Assembly: GCA_963664625.1 (NCBI GenBank)
Contig: OY761541.1
Location: forward strand, 2,666,001 to 2,730,000
Source: CBDCFV01 sp963664625
Lineage (GTDB): Bacteria > Chloroflexota > Dehalococcoidia > Lucifugimonadales > UBA3495
Length of the DNA stretch: 64,000 nucleotides
Reading direction: 5' to 3'
Made by a program: the position numbers and the translations under genes. The notes under the pieces are model-generated. The model ran no database searches. It was not told the origin of the DNA and saw nothing but the letters and a program-made list of their open reading frames with translations. Below, piece by piece: positions 52,800-60,571 of this stretch (position 1 is the stretch's first letter; each line of letters opens with the position of its first letter).

Positions 52800-53300
52800 T
52801 CACTCTTGCCTCGTTTCAGTAATAACTTCGCCCGACAGGTTGGCGGGCTGCGGTTCTCCGGCTTGATGTTGGAACGGGGAGGACTTGCCGCTCTTCACGT
52901 TGGCTTGGATGAACTCCACCATCTCGCTGGTGAAAGCGCCCACTGGAAACACGCCGTGGACTCCCAGTTGTTGCAAAGGCTCCACGTCCTGGTCAGGAAT
53001 TGTTCCACCCACGAGCAGCAGAACGTCGTCCATGATGCCCCTGTCGGTCAACGCTTGGGCCAGCCGCGGGACCAAGCGCATGTGAGCGCCGGAAAGGATG
53101 CTTATCCCCACCACGTCGGCGTCTTCCTGGAGGGTGGCTTGGGCTATCTGGTCGGCAGTTACGCGCATACCCAGGTAGACCACCTCCATACCGGAGTCAC
53201 GAAAGGCTCGTGCAATGGCCTTGACGCCCCGGTCGTGGCCGTCCAAGCCCATTTTGGCCAGCAACACCTTGATGTTTCTATGGTGGAGTTGGGTAGTCAT
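52800..53300 (-). CDS. B12-binding subunit of acyl-CoA mutase
   Basis: Protein of 166 residues with the cobalamin-binding signature. LAKMGLDGHDRGVK carries the His that ligates cobalt (DxHxxG), ISILSGAH follows, and LLLVGGTIPDQDVEPLQQLGVHGVFPVG completes the fold. It is the separate small subunit that pairs with the large mutase subunit encoded just upstream (7 bases away). Together they make an adenosylcobalamin-dependent carbon-skeleton mutase. Confidence 0.92.
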   Translation of the reverse strand: MTTQLHHRNIKVLLAKMGLDGHDRGVKAIARAFRDSGMEVVYLGMRVTADQIAQATLQEDADVVGISILSGAHMRLVPRLAQALTDRGIMDDVLLLVGGTIPDQDVEPLQQLGVHGVFPVGAFTSEMVEFIQANVKSGKSSPFQHQAGEPQPANLSGEVITETRQE

Positions 53301-53307
53301 CTCCGGG

Positions 53308-54939
53308 CTAAAACACCCCAGGGTCTACATATTCACCGTACACGTCCTGCAACGAGGCCATTACCTCGCCCTCGGTAGCATGGACCTTCACCGCCTCCAG
53401 AACATGGGGCATCAGGTTTTCGTCCTTGGCCGCTGCCGATTTGAGGTTGCGTAACGAGTCGGCGACTTGGGCATCGCTGCGGGAGCGTTTAACTTCGGCC
53501 AGGCGATTCAGTTGCCGTTCTTCCTCTAAGGCGTCGAACTCGAACAACTCCGGCAATTGGCTGCTGGTGGGCTGGTACTGGTTGACGCCCACTATAACCT
53601 GGTCGCCGCTCTCCACCTTCTTGAGGTACTCATAAGAGGCGCGAGCGATTTCCTGCTCTATGTAACCGTTACCGATAGCCTCGAGCATTCCCTGGCACAA
53701 AGAGCCGTTGCCCATCTCGTCGATCCTGGCGATATATTCATTGGCTTTTTCTTCCATCGTGTTAGTCAACGACTCAACGAACATGGAGCCGCCGAGAGGA
53801 TCGACGGTGTTGGTCACGCCGGACTCGTGGGCCAGGATCAACTGGGTGGCCAATGACATTCGCATGGCTTCTTCGGACGGGATGTCATAGGCCTCGTCGT
53901 AGCCGCTGACATGGAGCGACTGGGTGCCGCCCATAATCGCGGCCAGCGCCTGCAAGGCGCCGCGAACGATGTTGTTCTGAGGGTCCTGCCGCATCAGGGT
54001 GGACCCCAAGGTCTGCGTGTGAAAGCGGAGCCGCATCGACTCGGGCCGCGTGGCTTGATACCGGTGGCGCATGGTCCGCGCCCACATGCGGCGGGCGGCG
54101 CGGAACTTGGCTATCTCTTCAAAGAAGTCGTTGTGGCAGCCGAAGAAGAACGAAAGCCTTGGCGCAAAACTGTCAACAGGCAACCCCCGATCCATCGCCG
54201 ACTCCACGTAAGCCATGCCTTGGGCCAGGGTGAAGGCCAATTCCTGAACAGCGTCGGCCCCGGACTCGCGGGTGTGGTAGCCGGAGATTGACACCGTATA
54301 CCAGTTCGGGACGTGCTTGGTGCAGAACTCAACTATGTCGGTGGTGAGTTTGAGGGACGGGCCCGGGGGAAGTGCAAAGGTCTTCTGGCCGTGGAACTCT
54401 TTCAGTGAATCGTTCTGCACCGTGCCCCGTAGCTCGGACCAGAGTATGCCCCGGCTTTCGGCCACGGCAAGGAACATGCTCAACATGACGATAGCGGGAT
54501 GGTTGATGGTAAGGGAGACGCTGACCCGGTCCTGGGGAATGCCTTCGAACAGTTCCTCCATGTCGGATACCGTATCTATGGCTACGCCCAACCGGCCAAC
54601 CTCTCCCTCCGCCAACTCGTGGTCCGAGTCGTACCCGGTGAGAGTCGGGTGGTCGAAGTCAGTGCTTATGCCGGTCTGTCCTCGATCCAGCAGAAAGCGG
54701 TACCGTTGGTTGGTGGCCTTGGCGGTGCCAAAGCCGGCGATCTGGCGGCGGGTCCACAACCGCCCCCGGTACATGGTCGGGTATGGGCCGCGGGTAAATG
54801 GGTATGCGCCCGGCTCGCCCAGGTCCTGCGAGTAGTCCAAGCCCGCGTCTTCGGGGCGGTATACGTCCTTGATATCGATGCCCGACAAAGTACGGAATTC
54901 CTGCTGGCCGTCGGCGGATGACCGTGGGTTAGCAGCCAT
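53308..54939 (-). CDS. Acyl-CoA mutase large (catalytic) subunit, methylmalonyl-CoA mutase family
   Basis: Protein of 543 residues forming the substrate-binding TIM barrel. PFTRGPYPTMYRGRLWTRRQIAGFGTAKATNQRYRFLL matches the family entry. The next segment is unusual: ISTDFDHPTLTGYDSDH stands where methylmalonyl- and isobutyryl-CoA mutases have SVAFDLPTQxGYDSD-like sequence, so substrate choice may differ. DPLGGSMFVESLTNTMEEKANEYI is typical. AGGAAG precedes ATG 54939. No MeaB-type chaperone or epimerase gene is in the window. Confidence 0.9.
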   Translation of the reverse strand: MAANPRSSADGQQEFRTLSGIDIKDVYRPEDAGLDYSQDLGEPGAYPFTRGPYPTMYRGRLWTRRQIAGFGTAKATNQRYRFLLDRGQTGISTDFDHPTLTGYDSDHELAEGEVGRLGVAIDTVSDMEELFEGIPQDRVSVSLTINHPAIVMLSMFLAVAESRGILWSELRGTVQNDSLKEFHGQKTFALPPGPSLKLTTDIVEFCTKHVPNWYTVSISGYHTRESGADAVQELAFTLAQGMAYVESAMDRGLPVDSFAPRLSFFFGCHNDFFEEIAKFRAARRMWARTMRHRYQATRPESMRLRFHTQTLGSTLMRQDPQNNIVRGALQALAAIMGGTQSLHVSGYDEAYDIPSEEAMRMSLATQLILAHESGVTNTVDPLGGSMFVESLTNTMEEKANEYIARIDEMGNGSLCQGMLEAIGNGYIEQEIARASYEYLKKVESGDQVIVGVNQYQPTSSQLPELFEFDALEEERQLNRLAEVKRSRSDAQVADSLRNLKSAAAKDENLMPHVLEAVKVHATEGEVMASLQDVYGEYVDPGVF

Positions 54940-55028
54940 TTACACTTCCTGCCGGTGTTATATCCAAGAGACTATCCAAGCAGACGGTCCCATCCTCTTG
55001 GCATCCACTCGTCGATGGTTGCAGCCCG

Positions 55029-55055
55029 TGGATTCCCGCCTTCGCGGGAATGACG
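55029..55055. repeat. REP-like palindrome
   Basis: A perfect inverted copy (TGGATTCCCGCCTTCGCGGG then AATGACG) between the NHL gene and the mutase gene. Confidence 0.87.
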
Positions 55056-55067
55056 GATAACTGTCTT

Positions 55068-55946
55068 CTAACCTTGGCGCACGTACTTGTCGATACTTCT
55101 CTCGGCGGTCAGGGCCAAGTAGATGTCGCCATGAGCGTCAACCCACGACCCGTGGCCCGACCGGGAAGGAAACCTGGCAAGCACCTGCCCATCCGGGCCC
55201 AGAACGCTGACTTGGGGAGGCGAGCCGTTTTCCGCTCGCTCGGTGATGTAGAAGACTCCCTCGGAGTCCTGGGAAATGTCCAAGGGGCGGTGCATGTCGG
55301 TCCACATCTCAATGTACTCGCCCTCGGCCGAGAATATCTGGATGCGGCTGTTCTCGCGGTCGCAGACGTATATCCTGCCGTCCCGCCCTACTATCAGGCT
55401 GTGGGGCAGGTGCATCTGGTTCGGGCCGCCCTTGCCCGGCTCACCCCACGAGGAAATCAACTGCCCCGCACTGGAAAAACGGTGCACCCGGGCGTTGCGG
55501 TAGCCGTCGGACACGTAAAGGTCTCCATTGGCCGCGGGGACCAACTCAGTAAGGTAATTAAACGGTCCTGCTGCACGGGGCACAACCTCCCCAGAGACCT
55601 CGCAACCCGTATCGGAGTAGACGCCATGCTCACCGATGATCTGCAACGGTTTGCCGTCCAAGGTGTATTTCATGGCGACCGACCCTTCGCGGTCGGTCAG
55701 GTAGACGATGTCGTCCTCGATGTAGATGCCGTGGGGATTGACGAAAGCGCCGTTGCCCCATGACCCGAGGAAATTACCATCCCGGTCGAAAATCACCACC
55801 GGAGGCTCGGCCCGCTGGAAGGCGTAGACCCGGTCTTGCGAGTCGGTGGCTACGGCGCTGACCGAGCCGAAGGTTTGGCCCGGAGGCAACTTGGCCCAGT
55901 CCTGAATCAGGGTGTAGGTATATTTTCCTGAGCCTACCGTCGTCAT
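55068..55946 (-). CDS. NHL-repeat beta-propeller protein
   Basis: Protein of 292 residues made of about six NHL-type blades, each with a pattern like DSQDRVYAFQR, IYIEDDIVYLTDREGS, NGDLYVSDGYRNARVHRFSSAG and DGRIYVCDRENSRIQIFSAEGEYI. It resembles the propeller of peptidyl-alpha-hydroxyglycine amidating lyase, but without its complete metal site being clear. No signal peptide is visible. It probably binds ligands or acts as a lactonase-like enzyme; the role is unknown. Located upstream of the mutase operon on the same strand. Confidence 0.75.
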   Translation of the reverse strand: MTTVGSGKYTYTLIQDWAKLPPGQTFGSVSAVATDSQDRVYAFQRAEPPVVIFDRDGNFLGSWGNGAFVNPHGIYIEDDIVYLTDREGSVAMKYTLDGKPLQIIGEHGVYSDTGCEVSGEVVPRAAGPFNYLTELVPAANGDLYVSDGYRNARVHRFSSAGQLISSWGEPGKGGPNQMHLPHSLIVGRDGRIYVCDRENSRIQIFSAEGEYIEMWTDMHRPLDISQDSEGVFYITERAENGSPPQVSVLGPDGQVLARFPSRSGHGSWVDAHGDIYLALTAERSIDKYVRQG

Positions 55947-56077
55947 GACTCCTCCCGCCTGTGGAAGCCTACTGGCGTAATAGTACCATACTATGAGGGC
56001 ATATTCGGTACAGGCTTTGAGCCATATGCGAACACGTAAACGGTCTACCAGGCATCCCTCAGCCGGGATGTTCCCGG

Positions 56078-56371
56078 CTAGGGGAGGATGGCGTTCAGCA
56101 GGACTTGGGGGTCGGGGGCGTCACCTTTGCGAAGGCAACGGTCCAGGTAGTTGTTGGCCGCGCCCAACGGGAGGAGGTGGTAGCCGGCGTCCATCACCCG
56201 CTTGATGAAGGGCCGGATTTCAGGCAAGGGTTTGTGGTCGGACCAAGCGGCGAACCAGCGTTCACAAAGGTCGTCACAAATAAGGCCCAGCCGGTACTCG
56301 GCCAGTTCGCGGGCCAATTTACGTTGAAGGGCGCGGACGCGACGCCAGAGGGCGTTTATTTCACTCATCAT
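56078..56371 (-). CDS. Small basic protein of unknown function, copy B
   Basis: Protein of 97 residues, nearly identical to the gene at 34529 (same INALWRRVRALQRKLARELA and LICDDLCERWFAAWSDHKPLPEIRPFIKRVMDAGYH). Substitutions are concentrated in the last 25 residues. The ATG pair at 56371 and 56368 matches the double Met of copy A. The two loci share upstream sequence up to the IS110 insertion point (see 56580-57900), so the whole segment was duplicated before the IS landed. Confidence 0.62.
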   Translation of the reverse strand: MMSEINALWRRVRALQRKLARELAEYRLGLICDDLCERWFAAWSDHKPLPEIRPFIKRVMDAGYHLLPLGAANNYLDRCLRKGDAPDPQVLLNAILP

Positions 56372-56424
56372 GGTGGGGACTCCTCAAGATATGGTCTATA
56401 GATGGCCAGGGTCTTTCGATTCTT

Positions 56425-56513
56425 CGTCTGAACTATGATTCATGGGATTGATGGATTACCATGATTTCCCGAATCATGGTAATCACAGAATCAAAGAAAT
56501 CATAGTTCAGACG
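56425..56513. repeat. Hairpin MITE-like element, copy 2
   Basis: Outer arms CGTCTGAACTATGATT and AATCATAGTTCAGACG pair perfectly, and inner arms GATTACCATGATT and AATCATGGTAATC pair again, giving a nested hairpin of about 89 bases. Flanking direct repeats TATAGATGGCC (near 56397 and 56540) suggest a mobilised unit. It occupies the place of the REP palindrome at the paralogous 34.4-kb locus. Confidence 0.75.
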
Positions 56514-56579
56514 ATTACGCCAAGAACCAAAAGACCATGTATAGATGGCCCCTTTGCCGGAAATTTCAGAAACGCGGAC

Positions 56580-56792
56580 TGCGATTATATTTCTGTGCCA
56601 TTCCGGCTCGGGTCTGACCCCAACGCTGACTGGCTCTAATGCCTTCCAAATGATCTGTCGGCTCGATCCGGAGATGGCCGATACGGCGCCAACGGCCATT
56701 GGAGCAGTGACCTCATAGGAGCATGACTTAAAGTCCCTTCGCAGTCTTGTCCGCTCGTCTGGCCGACGCGCTACTCCTAGCAGGAGGCTGAA
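56580..56792 (+). ncRNA. Putative IS110 bridge RNA region
   Basis: IS110 elements encode a structured guide RNA in the non-coding end, here the 213 bases before the transposase start. Two matches are compatible with guide loops. ATAGGAGCAT at 56715-56724 repeats the last ten bases of the right end before the final C (57890-57899), and TGTCCGC at about 56752-56758 is complementary to the GCGGACA of the target. No structure prediction was made, so this is a positional inference. Confidence 0.4.
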
Positions 56793-57884
56793 ATGACAAC
56801 AGTCGTCGGTCGCGAAGTCATCCACGCTTCTCAGGTGGTCATCGGAGTCGATACTCACCAAGACGAGCATGTGGCCGTTGCCATCGACCAGTGGGGCGTG
56901 CGCCTCGCCGAGCACTACGCCCCAGCGACCAGCCATGGGTATGGGGAGCTCGAACGGTGGTCCCGGAAGCTGGGTGAGGTTCGCACCTTCGGGGTCGAGG
57001 GCACCGGTTCCTACGGCGCCGGACTGGCCCGATTCCTGACCGGTCGCGGCTTTACCGTCGTAGGCTTTACCGTCGTAGAGGTCAACCGGCCTGACCGGTC
57101 AACCCGATTCCGGAAAGGTAAGAGCGACCCCACCGATGCGGAGATGGCAGCACGGGCGGTTCTGGCCGGAGTAGCCAACGCCACTCCTAAATCAGGTGAG
57201 GGCGAAACCGAGATGATCCGTATGCTCAAGAGCGCCAAGGACTCGGCTGTCAAGGCACGCACCCAGGCCATCAACCAGATGAAGGCCCTGGTCGTCACGG
57301 CTCCGGCCGAACTACGAGAGACACTGGAGAGTCTGACGGCCACTGCCCTCGCGGCACGGTGCAGGAGATTTCGTCCAGGTCGTCTTGAGAACCCCACGGC
57401 GGCGGCCAAGTACACCCTTCGGTCTCTTGCCTGCCGCTACATCCAGCTCGACAAGGAGGTCGGTGACCTGCGGGCCGAGCTGGAACGGCTCACCCGGACG
57501 GCAGCCCCGGCCCTCGTCAGCGTCTTCGGAGTAGGACCCGACACGGCAGCAGCTCTGCTTGTCTCTGCTGGCAGTAACCCCCAACGCATCCACTCCGAGG
57601 CTGCCTTCGCCTCTCTGTGCGGAGTGAGTCCAATACCGGCCTCCTCCGGGAAGACCAATCGGCATCGGCTGAACCGGGGTGGCGACCGTCAGGCCAACGC
57701 AGCTCTTTATCGCGTGGTTCTGGTCAGGCTCAGTCATGACCTGAGAACCAGGCAATACATGGATCGCCGCACCAAGGAGGGGATGAGCAAAACCGAGGTC
57801 ATCCGTTGCCTCAAACGCTACGTCGCCCGTGAAGTCTTCTCGGCCTTGTGTCGCCCCTCCAAGGTGCCCAATATCGCTCCTTGA
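56793..57884 (+). CDS. IS110-family transposase
   Basis: Recombinase of 363 residues, full length. The N-terminal RuvC-like DEDD domain shows Asp in IGVDTHQDEH, Glu in FGVEGTGSYG, and the Asp pair in KSDPTDAEMAARAV. The C-terminal Tnp20 domain shows SVFGVGPDTAAALLVSAGSN and FASLCGVSPIPASSGKTNRHRLNRGGDRQANAALY, which includes the serine nucleophile region. Such transposases cut and paste double-stranded DNA under guide-RNA control. Appears intact. Confidence 0.93.
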   Translation: MTTVVGREVIHASQVVIGVDTHQDEHVAVAIDQWGVRLAEHYAPATSHGYGELERWSRKLGEVRTFGVEGTGSYGAGLARFLTGRGFTVVGFTVVEVNRPDRSTRFRKGKSDPTDAEMAARAVLAGVANATPKSGEGETEMIRMLKSAKDSAVKARTQAINQMKALVVTAPAELRETLESLTATALAARCRRFRPGRLENPTAAAKYTLRSLACRYIQLDKEVGDLRAELERLTRTAAPALVSVFGVGPDTAAALLVSAGSNPQRIHSEAAFASLCGVSPIPASSGKTNRHRLNRGGDRQANAALYRVVLVRLSHDLRTRQYMDRRTKEGMSKTEVIRCLKRYVAREVFSALCRPSKVPNIAP

Positions 57885-57900
57885 CATATATAGGAGCATC

Positions 57901-58168
57901 ATTTGCGGACATTTCGGGACATCCAGGCACGGTCACCAACGTTGGAAGAGGTCTCAATGCACCGATTTGATGCAGAAAGCTTGTTGGTAGAGGTGGTTTC
58001 AGTCATAAATCACCATATTGCCTCATTGGCTTTGTTAGGCTTGTCCGCGTCCGATGGGACGTTGTGCTGCACAGGTAATATGGTAGAGAGGTGTTTTACG
58101 ACGTGGCAAGCGCGAAGTGTCAGTGCGGGGAGGAGTGGCCACCGTCAGTTCTCAATAACAGACTGACA
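57901..58168 (+). pseudogene. Remnant of a duplicated sequence module, copy B
   Basis: Begins with the right half of the IS110 target and continues into sequence similar to the reverse complement of 34141-34430. Matching blocks include GCGGACATTTC, TTGTCCGCGTCC, ATGGGACGTT, ATATGGTAGAGAG and GTGTTTTACGA. Small indels shift the frame relative to copy A, so no intact gene is supported. Nothing else was recognised up to 58240. Confidence 0.5.
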
Positions 58169-58240
58169 TTTCAGGTTAACCATTCGGTTGAGCTTGTGGG
58201 ATAATCGGTGTTGAAAAATGTTGCGCTGCCGGAGGGCGAG

Positions 58241-58795
58241 ATGGTCAGCCCCAAACCAAAGACCAAGTTGACCTACGAGGACTACGCCAAGACCCCCGAC
58301 GACGAGCGATGGGAGTTGATTGACGGGGAGTTGTTCAGGATGCCGTCGCCCAATGTCGCCCACCAGATAACTTCAGGACGCCTGTTTTTGCGCATGGCCC
58401 CATTTGTGGACGAAAGAGACCTGGGGATAGTCTTGGATGCGCCTATGGACGTTGTCCTGTCCGACCACGACACCGTGGAGCCGGACTTATTGTTCGTCTC
58501 CAAGGAACGCATGGGCATAATTGCCACTCTCAACGTCCAGGGCGCCCCCGACATGGTGGCGGAAATCCACTCCCCGTCCACGGCCCACCGCGACTTGACG
58601 GCCAAGCGTGAACTGTACGCCAGGCACGGTGTAAAGGAGTATTGGCCGATTGACCCCGTTGCCCGCACCGTGACGGTCTTGCTTCTGGACGACGGAAACT
58701 ACGTGGAGGCGGGCGTTTACCGGGAAGGCGACACCGTGACTTCCCCTACCCTGGAGGGTTTCAGTTTCCGGGTGGAGGAGATATTCCCTGGCTGA
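58241..58795 (+). CDS. Uma2 family (DUF820) endonuclease-like protein, copy 1
   Basis: Protein of 184 residues with the PD-(D/E)XK core of the Uma2 family. LTYEDYAKTPDDERWELIDGELFRMPSP leads, then DTVEPDLLFVSKER with the acidic residue, PDMVAEIHSPSTAHRD with Glu-x-His, and KRELYARHGVKEYWPIDP. ATG 58241 has GGAGGGCG upstream; 11 earlier codons from a TTG are not conserved in the paralogue. Uma2 proteins are abundant in multicellular cyanobacteria and Chloroflexota; their target is not known. Confidence 0.85.
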   Translation: MVSPKPKTKLTYEDYAKTPDDERWELIDGELFRMPSPNVAHQITSGRLFLRMAPFVDERDLGIVLDAPMDVVLSDHDTVEPDLLFVSKERMGIIATLNVQGAPDMVAEIHSPSTAHRDLTAKRELYARHGVKEYWPIDPVARTVTVLLLDDGNYVEAGVYREGDTVTSPTLEGFSFRVEEIFPG

Positions 58796-58865
58796 GCCTG
58801 GGTCCTGCGCCCCGGTTCCAGGGGGGCAGGGCGATGATAAATCGCTCCACCACTGGAGGACGAAG

Positions 58866-59420
58866 ATGGTCAGCCCCAAGCCAAAGACCAAGCTTACCTA
58901 TGAGGACTACGCCAAGACCCCCGACGACGAGCGATGGGAGTTGATTGACGGGGAGTTGTTCAGGATGCCATCGCCCAATATCGCCCACCAGAGAACTTCT
59001 ATGCGGCTGACCATGCGCATGGCGCCTTTTGTGGAAGAAAGAGACTTGGGCATAGTCTTCGCCGCCCCCACGGACGTTGTGCTGTCAGACCATGACACCG
59101 TGGAGCCGGACTTGCTGTTCATCTCCAGGGAGCGGATGGGAATCATCGCCACTCTCAACGTCCAGGGCGCCCCCGACTTGGTGGCGGAGATCCACTCCCC
59201 GTCTACGGCCCAACGTGATTTGACGGCCAAGCGGGAGCTTTACGCCAGGCACGGCGTAAAAGAGTATTGGCCGATTGACCCTGTTGCCCACACTGTGACG
59301 GTCCTGCTTCTGGACGGTAGCGACTACGTGGAGGTGGGCGTTTACCGGGAAGGCGACACCGTGACTTCCCCCACCTTGGAGGGTTTTAGTTTCCGGGTGG
59401 AGGAGATATTCCCTGGCTGA
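58866..59420 (+). CDS. Uma2 family (DUF820) endonuclease-like protein, copy 2
   Basis: Protein of 184 residues, about 85-90% identical by eye to the previous gene, which ends 70 bases upstream. It has the same motif order (DTVEPDLLFISRER, PDLVAEIHSPSTAQRD, KRELYARHGVKEYWPIDP). Differences cluster around residues 38-60. It is a tandem duplicate; the intergenic segment also carries GGAGGACGAAG, so each copy has its own ribosome site. Confidence 0.85.
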   Translation: MVSPKPKTKLTYEDYAKTPDDERWELIDGELFRMPSPNIAHQRTSMRLTMRMAPFVEERDLGIVFAAPTDVVLSDHDTVEPDLLFISRERMGIIATLNVQGAPDLVAEIHSPSTAQRDLTAKRELYARHGVKEYWPIDPVAHTVTVLLLDGSDYVEVGVYREGDTVTSPTLEGFSFRVEEIFPG

Positions 59421-59508
59421 GGCTCGATATCCGCCCGGCTCCAATCCGCAGCGCAATTGCAAGCATTCCGGCATTCATCACAGGGTCTTTTATACGCTTG
59501 GAGCAATT

Positions 59509-59595
59509 GTCAGAATCAGGATTTGCCGGATTAGAAGATGTTCAGGATAAGACAAATCCTGGAAATCCTTTAATCCCGAAAATCCTGATTCTGAC
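59509..59595. repeat. Hairpin MITE-like element, copy 3
   Basis: Perfect arms GTCAGAATCAGGATT and AATCCTGATTCTGAC surround AGGATAAG/AATCC-type inner repeats. It closely follows copy 1 (45057) in arm sequence and length. It lies between Uma2 copy 2 and the PD-(D/E)XK-like gene. Confidence 0.75.
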
Positions 59596-59639
59596 GAACA
59601 ATTACAAGGCCCTAGCATTCATCATATCGGAGGACATCC

Positions 59640-60551
59640 ATGATGGAGTTCGGTGAACTTAAGGATGTCCCTCTCCGCGAAGCCTGGCCCCACGAGGCCA
59701 ACAACTTCACTCCTTGGCTGGCCGAAAACCTGCACCGGCTGTCCCACGCCATTGGCGTAGACTTGGAATTGGAGGGTACTGAAGTGTCCGTTGAAGGGTT
59801 CTCAGCCGACATACTGGCCCGCATCCCCAGCGACGGAAGCGTGGTCGTGATTGAGAACCAGTTGGAGAACACTGACCATACGCACTTGGGACAGGTCTTG
59901 ACCTATCTGGCGGGGCTGGAAGCGCAAACGGTTATCTGGATTGCCCGGCGGTTCCACCCAGCGCACCTCTCTGCCATCCGCTGGTTGAATGAGCATACCA
60001 CTGACCCGTTCGCCTTCTTCGCGGTGAAGGTGCGGGCCGTGCGAATCGGCGACACCCCTGCGCCAGTCGCCCCACTGTTCGAGGTGCTGGAACGCCCCAA
60101 TGACTGGGATCGGCAGGTTAAAGAGGCCGTAGAGGCCCGCGTCGGTAGCAGGCGGCCCGATCTCCGTCCGCTCCGTCGTGACTTCTGGAATTTCTATGCT
60201 GAGCGTTACCCCGGTGACGACATCCCGCCAGACCACTCTCGCCATGAGGCCGAGCATAGTATCGGGGGCGTGTTTGTCTTTCAAACTCTGTCACAGGATG
60301 GCGCAAATGTTTACGTGTCTCGGAATAACCCGAAGTACGATGCTCAGACCAAAGACTTGGCGATTAAATATGAGACTGCCGTAACTAGCGAACTTGGTAA
60401 CCGTAGCAGGTCTCTCATTATAGATACTTGGAACCGAGATAATTGGCCCCAGATGGCCGAATGGTTGCACGACCGACTAGGCCAGTTCCGTCGCATCATC
60501 ACTGAATACGGACTGGAGACGGACGACGCTGAAACGGCGCCGGGTGAGTAG
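59640..60551 (+). CDS. PD-(D/E)XK-like nuclease-fold protein (DUF4268-type)
   Basis: Protein of 303 residues. The N-terminal half has the restriction-endonuclease-like pattern: EGFSADILARIPSDG with Asp, then VVVIENQLENTDHTHLGQ with Glu-x-Gln, followed by a helix and strand (LTYLAGLEAQTVIWIARRF). The C-terminal half (about 180-290) resembles DUF4268 domains that accompany these nucleases. The fold suggests DNA binding or cleavage, possibly phage defence, but no methyltransferase or helicase partner is adjacent. GGAGGA precedes the ATG pair. Confidence 0.72.
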   Translation: MMEFGELKDVPLREAWPHEANNFTPWLAENLHRLSHAIGVDLELEGTEVSVEGFSADILARIPSDGSVVVIENQLENTDHTHLGQVLTYLAGLEAQTVIWIARRFHPAHLSAIRWLNEHTTDPFAFFAVKVRAVRIGDTPAPVAPLFEVLERPNDWDRQVKEAVEARVGSRRPDLRPLRRDFWNFYAERYPGDDIPPDHSRHEAEHSIGGVFVFQTLSQDGANVYVSRNNPKYDAQTKDLAIKYETAVTSELGNRSRSLIIDTWNRDNWPQMAEWLHDRLGQFRRIITEYGLETDDAETAPGE

Positions 60552-60571
60552 TCCGCCACCCTCTGAGGACG

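Larger units (their letters stand above)
56580..57900 (+). mobile_element. IS110-family insertion element
   Basis: Both ends are fixed by comparison with an empty copy in the same window. The sequence GAAATTTCAGAAACGCGGAC before 56580 and ATTTGCGGACATTTC after 57900 are contiguous on the minus strand at 34449-34416. The element between is about 1.32 kb with a 213-base 5' non-coding end and one transposase gene. No terminal inverted repeats or target duplication are seen, as expected for IS110. Confidence 0.85.
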
